From positions 62,001 through 126,000 of the forward strand of contig JAUHWG010000002.1 of the NCBI GenBank assembly GCA_030424595.1: a DNA stretch of 64,000 nucleotides, given 5' to 3'. The notes under the pieces are model-generated. The model made no database searches. It was given only the letters and a program-made list of their open reading frames with translations, and had not been told where the DNA came from. Both the position numbers and the translations under genes were made by a program. Source of the stretch: Polyangia bacterium. Its GTDB lineage: Bacteria > Myxococcota_A > Polyangia > Nannocystales > Nannocystaceae. The number at the start of each line of letters is the position of its first letter. Within the stretch, counting starts at the first letter, position 1. This document shows, one piece after another, positions 25,800-33,630 of the stretch.

Positions 25800-28151
25800 A
25801 TGACCAAAGCGACCACTCAGCTCGCTCCGGGAACCGTCATTGATGGGATGTACACCGTCGGAGAGAGCGTGCGCTCCCGGGTCGGTGCCGAGACCTACGC
25901 GGCGACCGACCCGAACGACAAGCAGATCGAGATCACCGTCTATCGCGCGGACTCGTTCATGAACCCGGAGTCCGTCGAGCGGAGCCTGCAGGAGCTCCGC
26001 TTGATCTCCGCGATCGACGACCCGCGGATCGTTCACGTCTTCGACTGCGGCAAGCTCGACGACGGCGGCATCTTCGAGGCCCACGAGCGCGTCGAGGGCG
26101 AGACCCTCTGCGCTTCGGAGACCCCCCCGAGCAGCGGCGAGGTCGCGACCGATCTCAAGGAGATCGCAGAGGCCCTCGTGCTGGCGGCGGATGGCGGCGT
26201 TCTCCACCGCAACCTCGGGCCGGAGGTCATCATCCGTACGGCCACGGGGATCAAGATTGGTTGGTTTGCGGTCGGAACTCCACAGGGAGGCGTCAGCTTC
26301 GGCGCGATCGAGTGCATCGCCCCTGAGCAGGTCGAGGGCAAGGAGATCAGCGAGGCGACCCTCGCCTACAACCTCGCCGCGCTCGGTCACCGCTACTTGA
26401 CGGGCTCACCGCTCTTCGCCGGCGACGTCGCGACCCAGCTCCTGCAGCACGCCGCGAGCACTCCGCCCTCCGACGTCAACGAGGCCTTCGCCGCGGCCCT
26501 CTCCAAGGATCCAAAGGCTCGCCCGGGGACTATCCGCGAGCTGATGGGGGGCTTCGACAAGCTCGCCGCAGAGGAGCCCGCGCCGCCGACCAAGGCGCCC
26601 GCAGGTCTCCCAGGCTTCGGCCGTCTCGGCGTCCAGAGTCGCTCTTCGTTCTCCCCGGGAGGCGGGCCCACCCTCGCGCCGCCCCCAGGTCTTGGGGCCC
26701 CGCCGACGCTCGGCGGTCCTGTGCGCTCGCTCTTCGGGCCGCCCTCCACCAAGGCTGCGCCGGTCGCATCGCCGGTGCCCAAGGCGTCGCCGGTGCCCAA
26801 GGCGTCGCCGGTGCCCAAGGCGTCGCCGGTGCCCAAGGCGTCGCCAGTCGCGGCCCCGGTCGCGGCCCCGGTCGCGGCCCCGGTCGCGGCTCCGGTCGCG
26901 GCTCCGGTCGCGGCTCCGGTCGCGGCTCCGGTCGCGGCTCCGGTCGCGGCTCCCGCGATCCGTCCGCCGGCCGCCGGTGACTCCCCCGCTGTGGCCCAAG
27001 CAGCAGCCAGCGCCGTGGCGAAGGCCAAGAAGCCGCGGACCCGAGGCTGGACCATGTTCATGGAGGCCACCGACGACGAGCCAGCGGCGGCGACCGTGCC
27101 CGTCGGAGCTCCAGCGGCGCCGACGGCCCCCGCCGCGCCGAGCCTCGGCGCCCCCACGCTGGGGGCTCCCGCAGCCGCCCCGAGCATCCCGGTCCCTGGG
27201 ATCGGCGCCCCGGGAGTCGCGGCTCCAGGTCTTCCCTCCGCTCCGGGGATCGGGGCCCCCGCCCTCGGGGCCCCCGGTGTTGGCGCCCCCGGTGTTGGCG
27301 CCCCCGGCGTCGCGCCGCCGACCTTCGGTGCACCCGCAGCAGCGGCACCCGCAGCGGCACCCGTCGAGGCCAAGCCCAGCGTTCGAGGCTGGACGATGAT
27401 CATGGACGATCCGGACGAGGTCGCCGCGGCGACCCCCGAGATCCCCGCTCCAGGCGCCGCTCCGTCGTCGCCGAGCACCCGCGGCTGGACGATGCTCGAG
27501 GAGCTCAACGAGTCTCCCGAGGCGGATCCCGCAGAGGCCCAGGTCGCAGCCCCGGAGGACGGCGGAGCCGCCCCCACGTCCCGCGGCTGGACCATGTTCA
27601 TGGAGGCCGAGATCGAGGGGGAGCAAGCGCAAGAGGCCCCCGCACCAGAGCCTGAGCCCGGCTTCTACGAGGGTCAGCTTACGACCGACGCAGGAACTGT
27701 CGTCGCCTTCGCCCCCGACGCACCCAAGCCGGCGCCGAAGGACGCACCGATCGCCGCAGCCCCCACTGCTCCGGCCGAGCCCATGAGCTCCTTCGCCGCC
27801 AAGCTCCGCGGCGAGGAGGAGCCTGTCAGCTCCTTCGCCTCCAAGCTCCGCGGCGAGGAAGAGGAGCCCGCCGCGGCGCCGAGCAGCGTGCTTGAGACCA
27901 GCTCTGACACGCTCGAGGAGCTCGCTCAGCAGGCGACCTCGACCCCTGCGCCGACGGAGCCCACGCCGGTCGTGCCGAGCTTCGGCCCGACCAGCGGCGG
28001 AGGCTTCGACCTCAAGCCGACCGCGCCGACGGTCGCGGAGCCGGTCGACTACGACGACGACGAGCCCAAGAAGAGCAGCACCGGGACGATCGTCGCGGTC
28101 CTGGTGATGGTCGCGATGGTCGGCGTCATCATCTACTTCCTGGCGACCTAG
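25800..28151 (+). CDS. Tail-anchored pseudokinase with Pro/Ala-rich repeats and RGWTM motifs
   Basis: The 783-residue protein starts with a Ser/Thr-kinase fold (about 10-265) that has lost its catalytic residues. The Gly-rich loop is ESVRSRVG, the beta-3 lysine segment reads IEITVYR, the catalytic loop reads HRNLGPEVI instead of HRDLKPxN, and DFG is replaced by GWF; APE is kept. A low-complexity region follows (four VPKASP units, nine VAAP units). RGWTM then occurs four times, in two cases within RGWTMFMEA, and SSFA(A/S)KLRGEEE twice. A final helix (IVAVLVMVAMVGVIIYFLA) anchors the C-terminus. GGAGA precedes the ATG by 5 bases. Function is unknown; the layout suggests a membrane scaffold. Confidence 0.88.
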   Translation: MTKATTQLAPGTVIDGMYTVGESVRSRVGAETYAATDPNDKQIEITVYRADSFMNPESVERSLQELRLISAIDDPRIVHVFDCGKLDDGGIFEAHERVEGETLCASETPPSSGEVATDLKEIAEALVLAADGGVLHRNLGPEVIIRTATGIKIGWFAVGTPQGGVSFGAIECIAPEQVEGKEISEATLAYNLAALGHRYLTGSPLFAGDVATQLLQHAASTPPSDVNEAFAAALSKDPKARPGTIRELMGGFDKLAAEEPAPPTKAPAGLPGFGRLGVQSRSSFSPGGGPTLAPPPGLGAPPTLGGPVRSLFGPPSTKAAPVASPVPKASPVPKASPVPKASPVPKASPVAAPVAAPVAAPVAAPVAAPVAAPVAAPVAAPVAAPAIRPPAAGDSPAVAQAAASAVAKAKKPRTRGWTMFMEATDDEPAAATVPVGAPAAPTAPAAPSLGAPTLGAPAAAPSIPVPGIGAPGVAAPGLPSAPGIGAPALGAPGVGAPGVGAPGVAPPTFGAPAAAAPAAAPVEAKPSVRGWTMIMDDPDEVAAATPEIPAPGAAPSSPSTRGWTMLEELNESPEADPAEAQVAAPEDGGAAPTSRGWTMFMEAEIEGEQAQEAPAPEPEPGFYEGQLTTDAGTVVAFAPDAPKPAPKDAPIAAAPTAPAEPMSSFAAKLRGEEEPVSSFASKLRGEEEEPAAAPSSVLETSSDTLEELAQQATSTPAPTEPTPVVPSFGPTSGGGFDLKPTAPTVAEPVDYDDDEPKKSSTGTIVAVLVMVAMVGVIIYFLAT
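26765..26951 (+). repeat. Two adjacent coding tandem repeats (18 bp x4, 12 bp x9)
   Basis: Four 18-bp units (GCGTCGCCGGTGCCCAAG type) encode VPKASP. They run directly into nine 12-bp units (GTCGCGGCYCCG) encoding VAAP. Both lie in frame inside the pseudokinase gene, and the near-identity of units points to recent expansion. Confidence 0.93.
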
Positions 28152-28174
28152 TCCGCCCTGGGGGAACTAGAGAC

Positions 28175-28203
28175 GAGCCGGTGGTCTCCCGCCGGCTCTT
28201 CTC
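28175..28203 (+). terminator. Terminator after the pseudokinase gene
   Basis: GAGCCGG and CCGGCTC form a 7-bp stem with a 10-base loop 24 bp after the stop, followed by TTCTTCTCCT. Confidence 0.65.
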
Positions 28204-28474
28204 CTATGGGGCAGGGGACTGTCGGGCGAGGGGCTCGACGTTCGGTCAGGAGCGTCGATCCGAGCCACCTCGGCGAGCCACCTCGGCGCTCTCACGCCGC
28301 GATCGCGCTGCCCGGCTCGTCCGTGAGCTTCGACGGATGCTCGCGCCATGGGCTTGCGCTGCAAGTGCATCGTCGAAGCTCGGCGAGCCGATGGCTTGCT
28401 CCGCGGACAGGCTCCTTCACCGGCCGAACCGCGCCAGGGACGAGCACGCCCGTTCGTGTAGGCTCGATCAACCA
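28204..28474. other. Intergenic region with a repeat copy and an inverted repeat
   Basis: No gene was recognised. A direct repeat GGCGAGCCACCTC lies around 28257-28285. From 28285 a 20-base stretch (GCGCTCTCACGCCGCGATCG) matches 18 of 20 positions of the repeat found at 56031. An 11-bp inverted repeat, GAGCTTCGACG with CGTCGAAGCTC, flanks about 38 bases near 28324-28382. Confidence 0.5.
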
Positions 28475-28504
28475 ATTGAAAAGAGCCGGCGCTCGCGCCG
28501 GCTC
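28475..28504 (-). terminator. Rho-independent terminator for the minus-strand tmk operon
   Basis: On the minus strand a perfect 9-bp stem (GAGCCGGCG / CGCCGGCTC) with a 4-base loop is followed by TTTTCAATTG. It lies about 65 bp beyond the small acidic gene. Confidence 0.88.
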
Positions 28505-28568
28505 CCCCGGAGTTCGACCGTTGCCGTATCGACCCTCCGAAGGCCGAACGGCAGCCGGCGGACCTCCC

Positions 28569-28826
28569 CTAGAGATCGTCTTCGTCGAGCGGCTCGATCG
28601 GGAGCTGATAGATGATCGTCTGCTCCTGCGGCTCCTCGACGACCTCCTGGAGCTCGTCGAACTGGTCATCGTCTTCAAACTCCGCGACCTCGTCGACCTC
28701 ATCCACGACGTGCGCCGGTGGGGACGGGGGGCTCGGCGGACCCGCGTCGCGGGTGACCACGGGGGTAGGGGCGCGGCCGGCCTTCCAATCGCCGATAGCT
28801 TGGCAGAGGACGTCGTAGTCGATCAT
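28569..28826 (-). CDS. Small acidic hypothetical protein
   Basis: An 85-residue product beginning MIDYDVLCQAIGDWKAGRAP. A Pro-rich hinge (GPPSPPSPPAH) follows, then a strongly acidic tail (VDEVDEVAEFEDDDQF and on to LDEDDL). The N-terminal helix with WKAGRAP looks like a short interaction domain, but the family was not identified. AGGA precedes the start closely. It lies 68 bp downstream of tmk and upstream of a good terminator, so both are probably one transcript. Confidence 0.68.
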   Translation of the reverse strand: MIDYDVLCQAIGDWKAGRAPTPVVTRDAGPPSPPSPPAHVVDEVDEVAEFEDDDQFDELQEVVEEPQEQTIIYQLPIEPLDEDDL

Positions 28827-28894
28827 TTCCTGGGCATCCTAGCTGGAGGCGGCGCAGCGGCGCAACCTCCTCGGAGAGCCGCGCGAGGCCCCGC

Positions 28895-29515
28895 CTAGCG
28901 CGGGGTCAGGCCCGCGTCGGCGCAGAGCGAGGCGATCGCGTCGGTCACCGCCTCGACGCTCAGGGAGCCATCGACGGCGGCGATCGGCCCTGGACGCTGG
29001 GCCTCCAGGGCGCGCTGATAGCCGGCGGCGAGCCGGCGCTGGAGCTCCGGCGCGTCGAAGCGCTCTTTTTCGCCCTGCCTCGCGGCGACCCTGGAGACAG
29101 CCGCCTGAAAGGGAAGGCTGACCAGCACGCAGAGGTCCGGCCACCGCGCATGTCGGTTGATCTCGGCGACCCAGGGCCCGTCGCACTCCAGCGACTGATA
29201 GACGAGCGATGAGAGGACGTAGCGATCGGAGATGACGATGACGCCGTCAGCGAGCGCTGGCTCGATCTCCCTGGCGACGTGCTCGAGACGGTCCGCGGCG
29301 AAGAGAAGGGCGAGCGCTGCCGGCTCGATCGGCGCAGAGCGAGTGCTCAAGCGCTCACGGATCATCCGGCCGATCGGCCCTCGGGAGGGCTCACAGGTCT
29401 CGAGCACACGCAAGCCCTGGGCCCGCAGACGGGCGGCCAAGAGGCGGGTCTGTGTCGAGGTCCCGCTGCCGTCGATGCCCTCGAGGGCGATGAACATGCC
29501 GCGCGGTACAGCCAT
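28895..29515 (-). CDS. tmk: Thymidylate kinase
   Basis: Tmk phosphorylates dTMP to dTDP. The 206-residue protein has the dTMP-binding EPSRGPIGRMIRERL, the DRY motif in VISDRYVLSSLVYQSLE, and AADRLEHVAREIEPAL. The P-loop reads GIDGSGTSTQ, with Thr where most Tmk proteins have Lys (GxDGxGKSTQ). The rest of the fold is normal, so it is called functional with caution. Translation may begin at ATG 29515 or at the ATG six codons later (MFIALEG). It is probably co-transcribed with the small acidic gene. Confidence 0.92.
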   Translation of the reverse strand: MAVPRGMFIALEGIDGSGTSTQTRLLAARLRAQGLRVLETCEPSRGPIGRMIRERLSTRSAPIEPAALALLFAADRLEHVAREIEPALADGVIVISDRYVLSSLVYQSLECDGPWVAEINRHARWPDLCVLVSLPFQAAVSRVAARQGEKERFDAPELQRRLAAGYQRALEAQRPGPIAAVDGSLSVEAVTDAIASLCADAGLTPR

Positions 29516-29635
29516 CGGCGGAGGGTAGCAGGGGCCCTCCGAAATTGCGCACCCCCAGCTTGTGGCCGGTTGCTCGCGGGCGTTCGATCATCGTGGCACA
29601 CTCGCCGTGTCCGTGATCCGGACAAGGAGACTCGG

Positions 29636-30712
29636 GTGAACCAGCCGAAGCCATCATCGTCGACGATGCCCCTGGGCAGCGATCCCTCGAGCCAGGGACA
29701 AGCGGGGCCCAGCGGAACGATCGTCAATCCGGCGGCCCAACAGGCGCCGCAGGGGTACGCGCCCAACCCCGCGGCTCAGCCTGAGTACGGGCACAACCCC
29801 GCGGCTCAGCCGGGGTACGGGCACAACCCCGCCGGACACGGTCCAGCCGGGCAGTATCCCCCGCAGCAAGGATACGGAGGGCAGCCCGGGTATGCGCCGG
29901 CGCCGACGCCTGCGCCTCCCACCTCCGGCGGCTACAGCCCCTACCCAGGGGTCGCGATGCCAGCCGGGTATCCGCCTACAACCGCGCCGCAGCAGCAGGC
30001 CGGCGGGGGCCCTCCACCGGGGGCCGCGCGGGCTGATCGCGGCGACGAGCTCGCGTCCTCGGGGCCGAGAACGGTCTATGAGTTCAGCGGCGCCGCCGCA
30101 GGGAGCTCGACCGGCGACAAGCGGACCTTCGTCGGCGGCCTCGACAGCATGTCCGACATGGGCGCGAGCGATCGCTCCGAGCGATCGAGCAACCTCAAGG
30201 GCGGAGCGTCGTCGTGGGTGCTCGTCTTCCTCGGGGTCGCCGTCGTCGGCGGCGGGCTCGCGTTCCTGTCGATGACGAAGACTGCGGAGCCCGACCCCGC
30301 GCCGACCGAAGAGCCGGCGGCTGCCGCTGAGTCGGGGACGCCTGCGCCCGCCGCTGGGACGCCGCCAGCCGCTGTGGAGACAGCGGGGGCCGCGAGCGCC
30401 GGTGAGGCAGCTCCGGCGGATCCGGCCGCTGCCAAGGCCGAGGAAGAGGCGAAGGCCAAAGCCGAGGAAGAGGCGAAGGCCAAAGCCGAGGAAGAGGCGA
30501 AGGCGAAGGCCGAGGCGAAGGCCAAAGCCGAGGAGGAGGCGAAGGCCAAGGCCGCGACCAAGAAGAAGGCGACGACCAAGAAGAAGACGGTCACAAAGCG
30601 GCCTAGCGTCCCGAAGCCCGAGCCCGAGCCCGAGCCCGACAAGCCGACGCGCTTGACCCCGAAGAAGCCGCCCCGCGACGATGGCTTCGGCGGCCTCCCC
30701 AAGCCGCCCTGA
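29636..30712 (+). CDS. Single-pass membrane protein with Pro/Gly-rich N-terminus and TolA-like Lys/Ala/Glu region
   Basis: The 358-residue product starts at GTG 29636, with AAGGAG about 7 bases upstream; the frame is open further upstream but crosses tmk. Residues 1-185 are Pro/Gly/Gln-rich with repeated NPAAQPxYGH units. A transmembrane helix follows (WVLVFLGVAVVGGGLAFLSM, about 195-215), then an Ala/Pro linker, and then KAEEEAKA repeats ending in a Thr/Lys-rich tail. This resembles TonB/TolA-type periplasm-spanning segments, but no C-terminal TonB or TolA domain is present. Function is unknown. It lies near the pseudokinase, which also has a low-complexity region and one membrane helix. Confidence 0.82.
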   Translation: MNQPKPSSSTMPLGSDPSSQGQAGPSGTIVNPAAQQAPQGYAPNPAAQPEYGHNPAAQPGYGHNPAGHGPAGQYPPQQGYGGQPGYAPAPTPAPPTSGGYSPYPGVAMPAGYPPTTAPQQQAGGGPPPGAARADRGDELASSGPRTVYEFSGAAAGSSTGDKRTFVGGLDSMSDMGASDRSERSSNLKGGASSWVLVFLGVAVVGGGLAFLSMTKTAEPDPAPTEEPAAAAESGTPAPAAGTPPAAVETAGAASAGEAAPADPAAAKAEEEAKAKAEEEAKAKAEEEAKAKAEAKAKAEEEAKAKAATKKKATTKKKTVTKRPSVPKPEPEPEPDKPTRLTPKKPPRDDGFGGLPKPP

Positions 30713-30740
30713 TCCGACAGGACGCTCGCGCTTGTCGGAG

Positions 30741-30776
30741 CAACGCCGACGACGGTGAGGTCGTCGGCGTTGTTGC
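30741..30776 (+). terminator. Strong hairpin terminator after the TolA-like gene
   Basis: CAACGCCGACGAC and GTCGTCGGCGTTG form a perfect 13-bp stem around a 6-base loop, 28 bp after the stop. The downstream T-run is weak (TTGC), so it may also stabilise the transcript. Confidence 0.7.
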
Positions 30777-31173
30777 GTCCGGGTGTCCGCCGCGACCTGG
30801 TCCGCCGACCTGGTCCGAGCACGGAGCTCAGCTCCTAGTCCCGATCACGGCCTGTCGTAGGACACTTGAGCGGCTCGGAACCTTGGGTCATGCGGCCCCA
30901 CAGAGCCGAGCGAACCGCTCGGTTCGACCCGGCGGCTCGCTCTCCGCGGCTGTCGCCAACCGCTCGCCTCTGGTTTCCCCTTGGGGATGGTCGTGGAGAG
31001 CGCGTCCATTCTCGCAGTGACTCCTGACGGAGCGTCCTGTGACACGGTCGAGCCTGGACTCGGGCGAGCTCGCGGAGCTCCGGCGTTCGATCGAACTCCC
31101 CGGGCGAGCGAACCGCTCGGCCTTGCGAGGCGACGCCACACCGCTCTAGAGCCCGTGTCGTCCCGGCGCGACG
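30777..31173. other. Intergenic region with two copies of a short hairpin
   Basis: No gene was recognised. CCGAGCG-AAC-CGCTCGG at 30906-30922 and CGAGCG-AAC-CGCTCG at 31105-31119 are two near-identical hairpins about 190 bp apart. The gap lies between the 3' ends of convergent genes. Confidence 0.5.
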
Positions 31174-33084
31174 CTAGCTCTGGGGCGTGCGGCTGAGCCA
31201 CGGACCGGTGCGGGACCCGGCGAGCGAGAGCATCAGCAGGGTCATCGCCAGGAGCGCGAGGCCGCCGCCGAGTCGGAGAGGCGACGGTGAGGGCGGACGA
31301 AGGCGCTGGCGGCGGATCTCAGCCACGGCGCTCTGGATCTCCATGTCGTCCGGGGCGAGGGCTTCGGCGGTGGTCAGGAGCATCGCTTGTCCCTCCGGCG
31401 AGAGGCTCTCGTTCTCCGCCTCGGCGAGCAGGGCCTGGACCGTGAGCTCGCGCTTGCCCTCGGGATCGCGATCGGCGATGAGCATCGCCGTCTTGCGCAG
31501 GAGCTGTCCCGCGCGGCTGTGGTGCCCCTCGGCGAGCGCCTCTTCGGCGCCGCGACGATAGGCGTCGATCACCCTGGCGTCCGCCATTCTCTCGGGGTTC
31601 ACCACCAGCAATCGGTCGAGGGCCGCGATGGTCTCGCCGAGCTCTTCTTGGTCGAGCGCGGCGACGATCGAGGTCTCCTCCTCCTGCGCCCGGCGGGCGT
31701 CCAGGAAGGCGAGCAGCGCGTGGGTATGCCGCTCCGGCTGACGCTCGCAGATCTCATCACGCTCCCCCTCGGGGAGGATGATCCGACATGGCTCCTCGAC
31801 CAGGAGGGAGGCCTCACGCTCGAGACGCTCTCGGATCGCTATCGCGGCCGCGTCGCGGTAGGTCTGCCCGGCCTTCGCCGAGCTCGTCTTGCCGCCGAGC
31901 AGGCGCAAGACCTTGCGCTCCGGCGCTGGCGCTGGACCTGTTACATAGGACAGGAACGCGTCACGAGCCGTGCGACGCACCCGCGGCAGGCCAGCGTCGA
32001 CGTAGTCGAGGAGCACCTCGGCGGCGTCCGGAAAGCGGCGCTCTCCGTAGGCGCTGAGGATCGCGGTCAGGAGGTGCGGGTTCTCGATCACCGAGGCGAC
32101 CGCCTTGCGGGGCTGAAGACGATCGAGGCGATCGAGCTGGTACTCGGCGTACTCAGCCTTGCGGTAGGGGTCGGAGAAGCGATCGTCCTCGCGCTCGATC
32201 GGCGGTCGCTCGGAGCTGCGGATAAGCTCCGCGAGCGCTGGATCGCCGATCGCTCGGATCGCCCGCCCGACCTCGTCGCGGAAGGTCCCCTCGTGGATGT
32301 AGGCCGCCTCGAGGAGGGTCGCGACGACCTCGTCGGCGAGCTCCGGCTGGCCCGCGCCGATCTTGGCCGCAGCCCGCAGGAGCGCCGACTCGAGCACACA
32401 GTCGCGGTAGATGGGGTGGAAGGAGCGGCCGACCTTGCTCGGGTCGAGCGCCAAGAGATCGCCAAACCAGTCCTCGGAGAGGCGGACCTCGTAGCCGTGG
32501 GCTCGCTTCCACGAGCGCTCGAAGTGCCCGTAGCGGTTGGGCACGTCGCCGCCGATCCGATCGAGGAGCGCTCGATAGTCGTTCTTGCGCCCCTTCCTCG
32601 GGGCGATGAGGCGCTCTTTGATCTGCGGCCAGAGCTCCGCGCCGGTGAGCGCGAGGTTGTTGGCAGGGATCGCCAGATCGTCGACCGGCCCCTTGCGCAT
32701 CGCCGTGACCGCAGCCTCAAACTCCGCGGCCGTCTCCGGCGGTCGGGGAAGGGGCAGGGGGGTGTCGACGGCGGGTTTCTTGTTGCCCCGCTTCTTCGCC
32801 CGCGGTCCGCCGCGCTTGTCGTCGGCGGAGGGGTTCTCCTCAGCGCTGAGATCTTCGTCACCGGCGATCGCCAGCGCCGGGATCGCGCCCAGCCACTGAC
32901 GGTAGGCGGACACCTCTTCGCTGAGGAGCTCTGTCGGCGGCGTGAGCTCTTCGGCCTCGCCGACCCTCATCGACACGCTCACCTCCGGATCGCTGGCGCA
33001 AGCGCTGACGAGAGCGGCGAGGATGGCGAGGCGACCGAGGCTGGACACCCTTGGAGGGGTAACGCAGAGCGCAGAAGGGCCCAA
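31174..33084 (-). CDS. HEAT-like repeat lipoprotein with C-terminal membrane helix
   Basis: The 636-residue protein has a signal peptide with lipobox (LAILAALVSAC). A disordered Lys/Pro-rich linker follows, then an all-helical body with HEAT-like pairs (for example LLRAAAKIGAGQPELADEVVATLLEAA and FRDEVGRAIRAIGDPALAELI, then VLLDYVDAGLPRVRRTARDAF). Near the C-terminus is a hydrophobic helix (GGGLALLAMTLLMLSLAG). No enzymatic motif was found. It follows the PilZ gene by 26 bp on the same strand. A scaffold role is an inference from the fold only. Confidence 0.78.
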   Translation of the reverse strand: MGPSALCVTPPRVSSLGRLAILAALVSACASDPEVSVSMRVGEAEELTPPTELLSEEVSAYRQWLGAIPALAIAGDEDLSAEENPSADDKRGGPRAKKRGNKKPAVDTPLPLPRPPETAAEFEAAVTAMRKGPVDDLAIPANNLALTGAELWPQIKERLIAPRKGRKNDYRALLDRIGGDVPNRYGHFERSWKRAHGYEVRLSEDWFGDLLALDPSKVGRSFHPIYRDCVLESALLRAAAKIGAGQPELADEVVATLLEAAYIHEGTFRDEVGRAIRAIGDPALAELIRSSERPPIEREDDRFSDPYRKAEYAEYQLDRLDRLQPRKAVASVIENPHLLTAILSAYGERRFPDAAEVLLDYVDAGLPRVRRTARDAFLSYVTGPAPAPERKVLRLLGGKTSSAKAGQTYRDAAAIAIRERLEREASLLVEEPCRIILPEGERDEICERQPERHTHALLAFLDARRAQEEETSIVAALDQEELGETIAALDRLLVVNPERMADARVIDAYRRGAEEALAEGHHSRAGQLLRKTAMLIADRDPEGKRELTVQALLAEAENESLSPEGQAMLLTTAEALAPDDMEIQSAVAEIRRQRLRPPSPSPLRLGGGLALLAMTLLMLSLAGSRTGPWLSRTPQS

Positions 33085-33110
33085 ATTTCCCGCCTAAGGT
33101 GCCCCTGGCC

Positions 33111-33476
33111 TCAGTGTAGGCGGTCGTCGGGGACGGGCGCCCCGACCTCGGGGACGAAGCGGAGGAAGCGGAGGCCTACGCCGGTCAGTGCGCGGACCCC
33201 CTCCTGCGATCCGTAGTGGAGGAAGTAGTGGTTTTGCACACGCGCGATCGCACAGATCGCGGCCGACTCCTGGGGCAGCTGGAAGCGGACGATCACCTTG
33301 GTCCGCAGCGGCAGAGGCTCCGCCATCTCCACGAACATCCCGGTCTCCGAGATATTGCGGGCGACGAACCACTGCTCGCCGAATTCCTCGGTAGAGATCA
33401 GGACCCGGAAGATCTTATCGATTCGAGCTGACGCTCGGCGCTCGACTGTGACGGTCATGGGCGCGAGCATCGCCAT
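33111..33476 (-). CDS. PilZ-domain protein
   Basis: A 121-residue single-domain protein. The segment ERRASARIDKIFRVLIS resembles the RxxxR part of the c-di-GMP-binding signature, and NISETGMFVE matches the (D/N)xSxxG part. LRTKVIVRFQLP and VGLRFLRF complete the barrel. Single PilZ proteins bind c-di-GMP and act on motility or polysaccharide targets. Several starts are possible (33494, 33476, 33458); the last leaves the domain core nearly at the N-terminus. A 9-3-9 palindrome lies just upstream, between this gene and era. Confidence 0.85.
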   Translation of the reverse strand: MAMLAPMTVTVERRASARIDKIFRVLISTEEFGEQWFVARNISETGMFVEMAEPLPLRTKVIVRFQLPQESAAICAIARVQNHYFLHYGSQEGVRALTGVGLRFLRFVPEVGAPVPDDRLH

Positions 33477-33498
33477 GTCCGCGCATGAAATCAAATAT

Positions 33499-33519
33499 CC
33501 TACATGTAAGACATGTAGG
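33499..33519. promoter_or_regulatory. Perfect 9-3-9 palindrome, candidate operator
   Basis: CCTACATGT-AAG-ACATGTAGG is a perfect inverted repeat of 9-bp arms with a 3-base spacer, in an AT-rich patch within a very GC-rich region. It sits 23 bp upstream of the PilZ start chosen here and 112 bp upstream of era. The symmetry suits binding of a dimeric regulator; the regulator is unknown. Confidence 0.6.
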
Positions 33520-33630
33520 TCTGGGCCGTCACGGGGAGACCCTTGCGGCCCCCCATAGCGGGGTGTATTCCCGCCCCCCGTCGCAAATCCGCCGCGATCG
33601 GTCGCTCAAGAACCCCTGAGATCTACCTCT

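Noticed and set aside
26765-26951. Tandem repeats considered as an origin or iteron cluster
   Set aside because: They are in frame inside a coding region, encode regular VPKASP and VAAP units, and no replication gene is near.
26393-27632. Two minus-strand frames of about 400 residues rich in Gly, Ala and Thr
   Set aside because: They mirror the tandem repeats of the pseudokinase gene and have no start signal or domain.
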